A DNA stretch of 13,856 bases from an uncultured bacterium (lineage in GTDB: Bacteria > Cyanobacteriota > Vampirovibrionia > Gastranaerophilales > Gastranaerophilaceae), in assembly GCA_948684385.1 (NCBI GenBank), contig CAPQCU010000032.1, positions 1-13,856 on the forward strand, read 5' to 3'. The notes below the pieces were generated by a model. That model saw nothing but the letters and a program-made list of their open reading frames with translations. It did no database searches and had not been told where the DNA came from. Positions 1 to 7,329 of the stretch are shown piece by piece. A program made the position numbers and the translations under genes. The first letter of the stretch is position 1. Every line of letters starts with the position of its first letter.

Positions 1-1
1 C

Positions 2-2524
2 TATGAGAGCAATGTAAAAATAGACTTTGAAATTATGTACCACAAAGATTATTTTTTACCCGACGGAACCTGCATTTCGCTTGTCATAAATTCTGTCGGA
101 AAAGAAGTAAAATGGAATGAAGCAAAGCAAACCCACGAAGTGGATTTCTTTGAAAATCCTGATATTGTCTTCTGGATTAGAGACACCAACGGAAAAGAAC
201 ATGTCTTGCCGTCAATTTCTAAAGAAAATATTGCAAAAGCTAAAAATATATTGACCTATTTGACTACGTTAGAAAGTGTTGACAGTCGTAATATTGTATC
301 TGCGCAGAACGAAATTCTTGCACAGAAAGCAAAACCGGAAGTAACGCTAAAACCTGAAATCGACAGAGCAGTTGCAGAGATTCAGGCAAATTTTGACGAA
401 GCGACCTGCACTAAAATTGTTGCAGAGCTTGAAACTTTAGGCTTCGGTAATACAGAAAACATGACTCATCGTGCAAAAAGCTACCAGAGTCTTTTTGATA
501 AAATCAAAAACTACCTTATTGATAATCCGGGAGCAACAATTGAATCTGCAGTAAAAAGTGTTCGTGACGGTTTTGGAGCAAGAACGGTTGTTGAGTCAGG
601 CAATTTTGCTCAAAAAACGCGCGGAACAATGGAAGAGCGGATTAATCAGGCTATCGAAATGCAGTCTCAGGCATTATACGACGCAATCATTCGCAATATA
701 GACGAACTTGCCGCTAAAGGTAACGGACTTTCAATGATTAGAATGAGCAATTATGCCACTGCTGACGGTAAATTTGCATACTTAACCAGAACACAATATG
801 AAAAAATCCGCGATTATGCAATTGAACGCGGAATAGACTTTAGCGGCAACGAAATCATCGAAGCATCAGACCCTAAATCAGGAGCAGTTATTCCGTTCAA
901 AGAATACGAAGGAGGAGTTACAAAAACACAGCCTTCAGGTTATCCTGCTTTCCAAATGAACTTCAAAACTAAAGACGGCAAAACTATTGAATTTCAGTTC
1001 AGAGGTGACAGAATTAATACGTTTGCAGAAGGCGAGCATATTCCTTACGATTTGAGAACCGGTAAAGACATAATCGGTCAGCATCCTGAACTTGAGCCGC
1101 TTTACGGTCCGATTAGAGATTTGCTGAAAGGCGGAGGAATGCCTGAAGAATCAATTAAAGAATATAACCGATACTGGCAGGATTATTATATCCACCTGCG
1201 CAAGCTTGAGCTTGGATTTGAATCAACAGAACCTAAGCTTGAAGATTACGGAAATGGCTTCAAGTTCGATAAACGTTTGGAAGCAAAAAATCTTGTATAC
1301 CTCCACGAACTCGGTGAAAAAGTTAAAAAAGGTGAAATAAAGCCTGAAGAAGCAGTCAATAAATTTAACAAGATATCTTCTGCTCAAAGAATTGAAATCT
1401 CTAAACCTCTAAGCAAAACAACTACAATAGATTTTCAATCACTAGAGTTGGTAAGTAACTCGCCTGTTGCAGAATTTAACCCGTCAAATTTAGACGCTAA
1501 ATCTCTTGTTCTTGTTCACATGACACAATTTGAACCGCAAAACGGAACTATTCAAAGCAGGAGAGATGCCATAAGAGATGGAAATGCAGGTGCTGCAAGA
1601 AACAGCGTTCATTTTACATTAAATCATGCAGTTGAAGCCCATCGTTTAGGTGACTGGTCAGAATGTCCTTATGCAATTATAATGCCTTTTGAAAATGCCA
1701 GAAATGCAAACGTTTCAGGGAAATTTATTGAAGGGATGCCAAACGATTTATATACAAACGGTTCGGTTAAAATACCAGAAGGTGCAATTATAATAAAATA
1801 TAATCCTGACATTACAAAGGGACAGGTACAAATTTCAGACTATCCAAACTCAGGCGGAATCAAAATATTAGAAACAAGTGAGTCTGTATATGATTTAGTA
1901 AAACCCGTAATTGAGAAAATGGGTTTTGAATACAGTGACACTAAAGGTAATGAAAGCAGCGTTTTCAATATCGGAAAATGTTCAACACGTACTCAATTTC
2001 TTGAAAGATTAAACAGTCATTGTCAGGGCTGGTTAGATTTCTGCAGAAAAGAAAATATTCAACCGGCAGAACATTCTTATAGTTCAAATGGCATAGCAGA
2101 ACGAATAATTGAAGGTGTTGACCAGCTGGCAACAACCAATAGCTGGAAGTGCGCCGATTTCAAAAAAGATTATAAACAAATTTTTATAGAATGGTTAACA
2201 GAACTCGAAACAAATGTTAAGAATGGAGATTTTGTAAGTTTTGATGTCTCAAAATTAAAGCAAATTATTCAGAATTCCGCATTCCCGAGACAAGCCCTAA
2301 GAAAAATCAAATCTGAATTAAACATAATTCCAAGTACTCACCGCAGCAAAAAGATTTTTTGGCCATTCAGCCAAAGAAATGAATATCGCGATAATTTAAT
2401 GTTATGGTTTAATAGCCCCGAAATTCACCGGCAAAACATGAAATTTTACCATTCACCGGAAATAGATACAGATTATCTATTAGAACAAAATAAGTATTAC
2501 CTTAGATCTTATCCGGATTGCTAA
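2..2524 (+). CDS. Large multidomain protein with a divergent RelA/SpoT-like nucleotidyltransferase domain (5' end outside window)
   Basis: The frame is open to the left edge, so the ATG at 35 is probably internal; residues are numbered from it. Residues about 140-340 resemble the RelA/SpoT synthetase fold in order: R146-x-K148-S (substrate-binding helix), V-R-D178-G-F-G-A-R183 (metal Asp plus Arg), S-G-Y303 (stacking Tyr of the GYxSxH loop), and E319-F-Q-F-R323, the family's ExQxR strand, followed by AEGEH at 331-335. The usual His after GYxS is replaced (GYPAFQ), and about 120 residues separate D178 from Y303, more than usual. Residues about 485-640 form a second compact domain (LVHMT, VHFTLNH, W541, MPFE) that I do not recognise. 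Residues 650-829 look helical. No signal peptide or membrane segment is visible. Family knowledge: such domains make (p)ppGpp-like alarmones, or act as toxins that pyrophosphorylate nucleotides or tRNA. Which applies here is unknown. A 148-residue gene follows. Confidence 0.6.
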   Translation, partial: YESNVKIDFEIMYHKDYFLPDGTCISLVINSVGKEVKWNEAKQTHEVDFFENPDIVFWIRDTNGKEHVLPSISKENIAKAKNILTYLTTLESVDSRNIVSAQNEILAQKAKPEVTLKPEIDRAVAEIQANFDEATCTKIVAELETLGFGNTENMTHRAKSYQSLFDKIKNYLIDNPGATIESAVKSVRDGFGARTVVESGNFAQKTRGTMEERINQAIEMQSQALYDAIIRNIDELAAKGNGLSMIRMSNYATADGKFAYLTRTQYEKIRDYAIERGIDFSGNEIIEASDPKSGAVIPFKEYEGGVTKTQPSGYPAFQMNFKTKDGKTIEFQFRGDRINTFAEGEHIPYDLRTGKDIIGQHPELEPLYGPIRDLLKGGGMPEESIKEYNRYWQDYYIHLRKLELGFESTEPKLEDYGNGFKFDKRLEAKNLVYLHELGEKVKKGEIKPEEAVNKFNKISSAQRIEISKPLSKTTTIDFQSLELVSNSPVAEFNPSNLDAKSLVLVHMTQFEPQNGTIQSRRDAIRDGNAGAARNSVHFTLNHAVEAHRLGDWSECPYAIIMPFENARNANVSGKFIEGMPNDLYTNGSVKIPEGAIIIKYNPDITKGQVQISDYPNSGGIKILETSESVYDLVKPVIEKMGFEYSDTKGNESSVFNIGKCSTRTQFLERLNSHCQGWLDFCRKENIQPAEHSYSSNGIAERIIEGVDQLATTNSWKCADFKKDYKQIFIEWLTELETNVKNGDFVSFDVSKLKQIIQNSAFPRQALRKIKSELNIIPSTHRSKKIFWPFSQRNEYRDNLMLWFNSPEIHRQNMKFYHSPEIDTDYLLEQNKYYLRSYPDC

Positions 2525-2566
2525 AGTTAAATCAGAATGTTATGATACAGACAAAGGACAAAACTT

Positions 2567-3013
2567 ATGACCGAATTTAATACAAACAAACTTAATAACA
2601 CAAATTTTCAGGGCAAAATCAGCCGTGCAGCTTCAAAAGCCCCTAAGGAGATAAAAACAATGGAAGAACACATAAAAAAAATGGTTCAGGATATTTTAGC
2701 GCGTGCAGAACGCGAAGTTCCTGAATACGGCGATTTTGCACCAGTTTATGAAGAATTTAAAAACCCTCTGCGTGAACTTTGTGCAACTGATTTTATGTTA
2801 AAAATCACCAAACCGCCAAAACACATAGAAAACCACGAGAAGAAAAGATACTTAGAAGTCATCGCTTACAAACTTCCAACCCCGATAAAATCCACACAAA
2901 TAATAGCAGTCGGAGAAAAAGAAGATATTTTGTCAAAGCTTAAAGATAAAGAAACTTTAGAAAAGATTAACAAAGTAGTTCGTGAGCTTTCTGAGAATTT
3001 AAATGATGTATAG
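2567..3013 (+). CDS. Unrecognised small protein with N-terminal NFQG tag
   Basis: This 148-residue soluble protein matches no family I know. It starts at an ATG 8 nt after an AAAGGA ribosome-binding site (2553-2558), 42 nt downstream of the large RelA/SpoT-like gene, so co-transcription is likely. The first 25 residues are polar and hold NFQG at 13-16 followed by KISRAA, closely matching the start of the 207-residue protein at 5725. Residues 30-50 look helical. Residues about 75-120 alternate in a beta-like pattern (FMLKITKPP, YLEVIAYKLP, QIIAV), and the last 30 residues are a charged helix. No signal peptide, membrane segment or metal motif is visible. Position alone makes it a candidate partner of its upstream neighbour (immunity protein, antitoxin, chaperone or co-delivered protein). 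That is inference. Confidence 0.75.
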   Translation: MTEFNTNKLNNTNFQGKISRAASKAPKEIKTMEEHIKKMVQDILARAEREVPEYGDFAPVYEEFKNPLRELCATDFMLKITKPPKHIENHEKKRYLEVIAYKLPTPIKSTQIIAVGEKEDILSKLKDKETLEKINKVVRELSENLNDV

Positions 3014-3053
3014 AAAAAAGGGGCGGAGGCATTAGCCTCCGCCCCTTTTTATT
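3014..3053. terminator. Strong bidirectional rho-independent terminator
   Basis: A perfect 11-bp GC-rich stem (3020-3030 with 3035-3045) and an ATTA loop is flanked by A5 and T5 that extend pairing to 16 bp. T-runs exist in both directions, so it can end the + strand pair upstream and the convergent hppA transcript. The hppA stop codon (3052-3054) lies at its edge. Confidence 0.93.
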
Positions 3054-5469
3054 AATCTTTTGTAGGTATTCGCATCGCATAGAACGAACGAACTACAAAC
3101 ACCAGCGCAACTACAAGAATTACAGCACCTGCAATCTTAGCGTGAGCTTTGAAAGCCGGATTGATTGCAATTTCCATCGCAAGCAAACCAAACAGTGTTG
3201 TAAACTTGATAATCGGGTTCATTGCAACTGAAGAAGTATCTTTGAACGGGTCACCAACCGTATCACCAACAACTGTTGCTGCGTGCAAGTCAGTTCCTTT
3301 TTCCGCCATATCAACTTCAACAATTTTCTTCGCGTTATCCCAGCATCCGCCTGCGTTTGCCATAAATACTGCCTGGAATAAACCAAATACAGCAATCGCA
3401 ATCAGGTAGCTTACAAAGAAAGATACAGGAGCTGCATCATCTCCTGCCGGAGCTGACAAACAAGCAAGTGCAAGCGCAAAACCGAATAGCGCAATAAAGA
3501 TATTGTACATACCTTTTTGAGCGTACTGGGTACAAATCTTAACAACCTCTTTTGAATTTGCAAGATTTGCGCATTTATCATCAGCTTCACCAAGTTTAAT
3601 ATTGTTTTTAATAAACTCTGTTGCAGAGTAAGCACCTGTCGTTACAGCCTGCATAGAAGCACCTGAGAACCAGTAAATTACTGCACCGCCGGCAATAAAG
3701 CCTAATAATGTGTATGGATTTAACAGGTTCAAAATCATTTCAGGCTGAATACCAAGAGTTTCTTTGATTACAAGAATCAATGAGAAAATCATGGTAGTAG
3801 CACCAACAACCGCTGTACCAATAAGAACCGGTTTTGAAGTTGCTTTAAATGTATTACCCGCTCCGTCGTTTTCTTCTAAGTATTTCTTAGCGTTTTCAAA
3901 GTCAGGAGTAAATCCATAATACTTTTCAATACCTTCTGCTGCGTTAGGAATTTCTTCGATTAAAGATAATTCATAAACAGACTGAGCATTATCGGTTACA
4001 GGGCCGTAGCTGTCAACAGCAATTGTTACAGGCCCCATTCCAAGGAAACCGAACGCTACAAGTCCGAATGCAAATACTGAAGGATAAATCATAACATCAG
4101 CAGGGATATGCAAGCTTGCAAAATAAGCCAATCCCATAAGAAGTACTACAATTGCACCAATCCAGAAGCCTGAGAAGTTTCCTGATACAATACCTGAAAG
4201 GATTGTAAGAGATGCTCCGCCTTCTTTAGACGCAACAACAACTTCGTGAGTGTGTTTTGCTTTAGGGCTTGTAAATACTTTTGTAGCTTCAGGAATTAAC
4301 GCAGCTCCCAAAGTACCGCAAGAAATGATTATTGAAAGAACAAGCCATAAGTTTTCACCCATATCTTTCAATAAGAAATTACTTACGCAGAATGTCATAA
4401 TGATTGACAAAATTGAAGTTATCCATACAAGACTTGTAAGCGGAGCTTCAAAGTCAAAATGTTTTGCTTTCGCAGTAAAAGCTTTTGTGAAAGCGTTATT
4501 AATCCAGTATGCAACAACTGATGTGATAATCATCAAAAATCTCATTGTGAAAATCCATGCAAGAAGCTGAACCTGAAAATCTTTAAATACGCCTAAAAGA
4601 ATAAAGCTTACAAGAGCAACACCTGTTACACCGTAAGTTTCAAAACCGTCAGCAGTAGGTCCGATAGAGTCGCCTGCGTTATCACCTGTACAATCTGCAA
4701 TTACACCAGGGTTCCGAGGATCGTCTTCTTTAATACCAAATTGAATTTTCATTAAGTCAGACCCGATATCAGCAATTTTTGTAAAAATACCGCCTGCTAC
4801 ACGAAGAGCAGAAGCACCTAGAGATTCACCGATTGCAAATCCGATAAAACAAGCTCCTGCAAGTTCACCAGGGACAAAAAGAAGAATTACAAGCATCATG
4901 ATTAACTCAATTGATACAAGTAAAACCCCGATACTCATCCCGGCTTGAAGCGGAATGTTTAAAATTTGCAAAGGGTTACCTTTAAGAGCGGTAAATGCTG
5001 TTCTTGAGTTTGCAAGTGTATTCATTCTGATACCAAACCATGCAACAAGGTAAGAACCAAGTATACCTAGGATAGACCAGCCAAGAATAATTAGAACAGA
5101 TTTTAGCTCCATTCCTTGCAAATACCAGAAATAAAATGCAATACACAAGCCAATTAAGACTTCCAATGCAACAAGAAACTTACCTTGCTGAACAAGATAA
5201 GTTTTACAAGTTTCAAAAATTGTGTTTCCAACAGCGTTCATTGCTTCATGAACTTCAACTTTTTTAACTTTAAAAAACTCTATAACTCCGAAAATTACAC
5301 CGATTACAGAAACGATGAGCCCAATCATTAAAAGATTGTAGCTAAACGGGTTTTCTGCTTTGATGTTTGGAACTACAAGAGAAGCTTCTCCGGCATACGC
5401 AGGAGCTGTTAAAATCATTGCAAATAGTGAAGCAAACAATGATTTCAACATTGATTGTTTTTTTAACAT
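3052..5469 (-). CDS. hppA: Membrane-bound proton-translocating pyrophosphatase, K+-independent, divergent
   Basis: The 805-residue integral membrane protein hydrolyses pyrophosphate to pump ions, most likely H+, across the cytoplasmic membrane. The ligands known from structures of the family are all present: K231, D234, D238, E248, D259, D263, D267, D493, N539, D711, K714, D740, K743 and D744. The K+-dependence position (GNTTA in K+-dependent enzymes) reads GNTFK, and K542 indicates K+ independence. Glu277 in ADGFE fits the H+-pump class. It is divergent: the usual KVE becomes KIQ with one residue deleted before it, GDCAGMAADLFE becomes GDSIGPTADGFE, and the loop between TDNA and GNT (495-538) is longer. 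This fits a divergent group reported as Na+-regulated H+-PPases; membership is my inference. The N-terminus looks like a cleavable signal peptide (AYA-GEA, about residue 26). The ATG follows AGGAGAG and has its own promoter at 5510-5538. Confidence 0.95.
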   Translation of the reverse strand: MLKKQSMLKSLFASLFAMILTAPAYAGEASLVVPNIKAENPFSYNLLMIGLIVSVIGVIFGVIEFFKVKKVEVHEAMNAVGNTIFETCKTYLVQQGKFLVALEVLIGLCIAFYFWYLQGMELKSVLIILGWSILGILGSYLVAWFGIRMNTLANSRTAFTALKGNPLQILNIPLQAGMSIGVLLVSIELIMMLVILLFVPGELAGACFIGFAIGESLGASALRVAGGIFTKIADIGSDLMKIQFGIKEDDPRNPGVIADCTGDNAGDSIGPTADGFETYGVTGVALVSFILLGVFKDFQVQLLAWIFTMRFLMIITSVVAYWINNAFTKAFTAKAKHFDFEAPLTSLVWITSILSIIMTFCVSNFLLKDMGENLWLVLSIIISCGTLGAALIPEATKVFTSPKAKHTHEVVVASKEGGASLTILSGIVSGNFSGFWIGAIVVLLMGLAYFASLHIPADVMIYPSVFAFGLVAFGFLGMGPVTIAVDSYGPVTDNAQSVYELSLIEEIPNAAEGIEKYYGFTPDFENAKKYLEENDGAGNTFKATSKPVLIGTAVVGATTMIFSLILVIKETLGIQPEMILNLLNPYTLLGFIAGGAVIYWFSGASMQAVTTGAYSATEFIKNNIKLGEADDKCANLANSKEVVKICTQYAQKGMYNIFIALFGFALALACLSAPAGDDAAPVSFFVSYLIAIAVFGLFQAVFMANAGGCWDNAKKIVEVDMAEKGTDLHAATVVGDTVGDPFKDTSSVAMNPIIKFTTLFGLLAMEIAINPAFKAHAKIAGAVILVVALVFVVRSFYAMRIPTKD

Positions 5470-5509
5470 AACTCTCTCCTATTTTTTGATGCTACACACC
5501 AATGTAAAT

Positions 5510-5538
5510 ATTATATAAAATTTGAAAGAATATTACAA
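5510..5538 (-). promoter_or_regulatory. Putative sigma70-type promoter of hppA
   Basis: On the - strand, TTGTAA (5533-5538) is followed after 17 bp by a consensus TATAAT (5510-5515). This predicts a start near 5503 and a leader of about 33 nt with AGGAGAG just before the hppA ATG. It lies back to back with the tRNA promoter. Confidence 0.65.
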
Positions 5539-5545
5539 GATTGAT

Positions 5546-5574
5546 TTGACAATAAATTATGCTCTTGGTATATT
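5546..5574 (+). promoter_or_regulatory. Putative strong promoter of tRNA-Leu
   Basis: A consensus TTGACA (5546-5551), a 17-bp spacer and TATATT (5569-5574) lie 20 bp upstream of the mature tRNA 5' end, predicting a leader of roughly 14 nt. The near-consensus match fits a stable RNA gene. Confidence 0.8.
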
Positions 5575-5594
5575 TATTACATTGATATCGTTCT

Positions 5595-5673
5595 GGGCAT
5601 GTGGTGGAATGGTAGACACGCTAGTCTTAGGAACTAGTGCTAACGCGTGGGAGTTCGAGTCTCTTCATGCCCA
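5595..5673 (+). tRNA. tRNA-Leu(UAG)
   Basis: A complete cloverleaf is visible. The acceptor stem GGGCATG (5595-5601) pairs with CATGCCC (5666-5672), with discriminator A5673. The D-arm stem is GTG/CAC. The anticodon stem CTAGT/ACTAG encloses loop CTTAGGA with anticodon TAG at 5628-5630. An extended variable arm (5638-5648) is typical of class II leucine tRNAs. The T-arm has loop TTCGAGT and two G-T wobble pairs at the base of its stem. The 3' CCA is not encoded. The anticodon reads CUA and, with a modified U34, other CUN codons. Confidence 0.95.
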
Positions 5674-5680
5674 ATTATTA

Positions 5681-5708
5681 AAAAGAGAGCCGAAAAGGCT
5701 CTTTTTTT
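5681..5708 (+). terminator. Rho-independent terminator of tRNA-Leu
   Basis: AGAGCC (5686-5691), loop GAAAA and GGCTCT (5697-5702) form a 6-bp stem, extended by A/T pairs and followed by seven T. It ends only 17 nt before the next start codon, so the downstream gene must rely on read-through or an unseen promoter. Confidence 0.88.
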
Positions 5709-5724
5709 GTAGGAAATGTAAATA

Positions 5725-6348
5725 ATGAAAATAAATCAAAGCCCGAATTTTCAGGGAATAAATATTTCTAAAGCAAATGTACTTGGACGTAACTTAGATA
5801 TCTATAAACTTACAGAAAAAGACAAAGAATTTACAAGTGCACTAAAAAATATTGATTTAAAAAATCTTTTGCCGCCAATGAATGCCCAAGACTTTCTTAT
5901 TTATAATACCGTGTTTCAAACCGGACTATCTAACGCGCATTACAAAAACAAAACCGGTATGCTGTTATCCTGTGACGACGTACCGTGCGGAATACTGGTT
6001 AGTTTTCCGTTCAAAAATAAACTTATTGGCGATTTTATTTGCACATGGCCGCTTCGTAAAGGCGAAAAAGCACCATTCGGGGCTCAAACATTAATTACAC
6101 AAATGTTCAAAAACTTTTTGGATACAAATGCCAGTTTAATCGAAATATATGCCATTCGATACGGGAGCATTGTATCTAAATATTTAAAAATTGGATTTTG
6201 CTGCGCCGGAGGAGATGATTATAGTGAAACAATGAATATTACCAGAGAAAGAGCTAAAACTTCTCTTGAAAAATTGAACCAACGCATTAATTTAATCCCA
6301 ACAAATAGTACTGAAGATGTGAATTTATTTGACACATTAAAACATTAA
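5725..6348 (+). CDS. GNAT-like protein with N-terminal NFQG tag
   Basis: The 207-residue soluble protein starts at an ATG 9 nt after AGGAA (5711-5715). Residues 8-11 are NFQG followed by INISKA, matching the tag of the protein at 2567. Residues about 78-160 resemble the GNAT acetyltransferase fold: a strand pair ending VPCGILVSF (86-94), then GDFICTWPL (102-110), then RKGEKAPFGAQTLI (111-124) in the place of the acyl-CoA loop and following helix, a strand LIEIYAI (138-144), and the family's late helix SIVSKYLKIGF (148-158). The pyrophosphate loop is not the standard Q/RxxGxG/A, so acetyltransferase activity is uncertain. The last 45 residues are polar and helical. It sits directly behind the tRNA-Leu terminator. 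I assign no substrate. Confidence 0.6.
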   Translation: MKINQSPNFQGINISKANVLGRNLDIYKLTEKDKEFTSALKNIDLKNLLPPMNAQDFLIYNTVFQTGLSNAHYKNKTGMLLSCDDVPCGILVSFPFKNKLIGDFICTWPLRKGEKAPFGAQTLITQMFKNFLDTNASLIEIYAIRYGSIVSKYLKIGFCCAGGDDYSETMNITRERAKTSLEKLNQRINLIPTNSTEDVNLFDTLKH

Positions 6349-6434
6349 GTTTTGTAACAAATTTTTTAGCCATCGAAATTAGATATTTTTTATATACTTT
6401 ATATAAATGTAAGACTTAAGATGGGACACAAAAG
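6349..6434 (+). promoter_or_regulatory. AT-rich intergenic region, possible weak terminator and promoter
   Basis: A very weak hairpin (TTTG-TAA-CAAA followed by T6, about 6351-6367) could end the GNAT-like transcript. Downstream, TATACT (6393-6398) and TATAAA (6402-6407) are possible -10 boxes for the 6435 gene, but no convincing -35 lies at the right distance. Confidence 0.3.
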
Positions 6435-7313
6435 ATGGCACCAGGATTTAATATTTACAATAATATATGCGGAAACCAGTGGATGCAAATGTTTACACAG
6501 GGGCTCGGCATTCTTGGCGGAAATTCTGCTGGCTATGGTAATAGTGCTTACATCGGTAATCTTCTAGGAGGCAATCCATTTACTAACTGCTCCAGCGAAG
6601 TAAACTATGATGCAATGGCTGGCTACGGCGTAGTAAATGCATTATTTGGAGTTGCCGGTCAGGCTTACGCGGCTCATCAGGCTAATAAAGAGCCGGAAGT
6701 TAATTACACTCAGGAAATTTCTAATATAAATAAAGAAATTGATACTAAAACAAAAACAAAGCTTAATTTAACAAATGAAATAAACGAATTAAATAACTCA
6801 TTAAAAAATATCAATGAGCATGCTGATGTAAAAGCAAAATATGAAGCATGGAAAAATGCTTCTGATGAAGACAAAGCTAATCTTGAAAGAGAATACAAAG
6901 AGGCTAAAGATTCAGCAGAAAGGGCAATTAATGCTCAAATTACGACAAAGAATAATCAAATAAAAACGCTTGACGAAGAAATAAAACAGCTTGAAGCAAA
7001 AAGAGACAGATACCAAGCAGAAGTTGATAAAAAGATACTTGACAGAGCTGACAGAGGTAAATTACAGAGAGCAGGCAAAGATTGTTTAGAACAAACATAC
7101 GATAATGACAATCCTGCTTCTGAAAGACAATTATCACGAGCTTTCTACGAGTTCAACCAAGCAACAAATATCAGTGACAAGCGTACTTACGCTAAAAAAG
7201 TAATCGAAATGTACGATTCAAATTTAAAGCTTGAAGATGCAAACAGCTCAAATAAACAAGGATATAAGCTTGTACAAAAATGGTTGACAGAACATCCTGA
7301 AGAAACAAAATAA
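6435..7313 (+). CDS. Unrecognised coiled-coil protein with Gly/Asn-rich N-terminus
   Basis: This 292-residue protein matches no family I know. Residues 1-55 are rich in Gly, Asn and aromatic residues (a run around GLGILGGNSAGYGN at 23-36). A short hydrophobic stretch follows (VVNALFGVAGQAYAA, 66-80) that is too weak to be a sure membrane helix. Residues about 92-207 form a long charged coiled coil with Asn/Lys/Glu heptads. The last 85 residues are also helical, with one Cys at 217. There is no typical signal peptide. The ribosome-binding site is poor (GGGA at 6423-6426). It is followed after 16 nt by the 130-residue gene, so the two are likely one operon. A secreted or surface-structural role is possible but unproven. 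Confidence 0.72.
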   Translation: MAPGFNIYNNICGNQWMQMFTQGLGILGGNSAGYGNSAYIGNLLGGNPFTNCSSEVNYDAMAGYGVVNALFGVAGQAYAAHQANKEPEVNYTQEISNINKEIDTKTKTKLNLTNEINELNNSLKNINEHADVKAKYEAWKNASDEDKANLEREYKEAKDSAERAINAQITTKNNQIKTLDEEIKQLEAKRDRYQAEVDKKILDRADRGKLQRAGKDCLEQTYDNDNPASERQLSRAFYEFNQATNISDKRTYAKKVIEMYDSNLKLEDANSSNKQGYKLVQKWLTEHPEETK

Positions 7314-7329
7314 GAATTGAGAGTATAAA

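Noticed and set aside
35..37. ATG at 35 as the true start of the large protein
   Set aside because: The same frame is open without a stop to the window edge and no ribosome-binding site precedes the ATG, so the gene most likely begins outside the window.
4250..4570. A 106-codon frame antisense to hppA
   Set aside because: It mirrors conserved hppA codons, has no ribosome-binding site and shows no recognisable protein pattern; other antisense frames in hppA, pheA and obgE are the same kind of shadow.
5595..5673. A tRNA-borne attachment site of a mobile element
   Set aside because: I found no repeat of the tRNA 3' end and no integrase in the window, so there is no direct support.
5522..5725. 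A 67-codon frame on the + strand
   Set aside because: It runs through the tRNA-Leu and its promoter and terminator, so it is not a gene.
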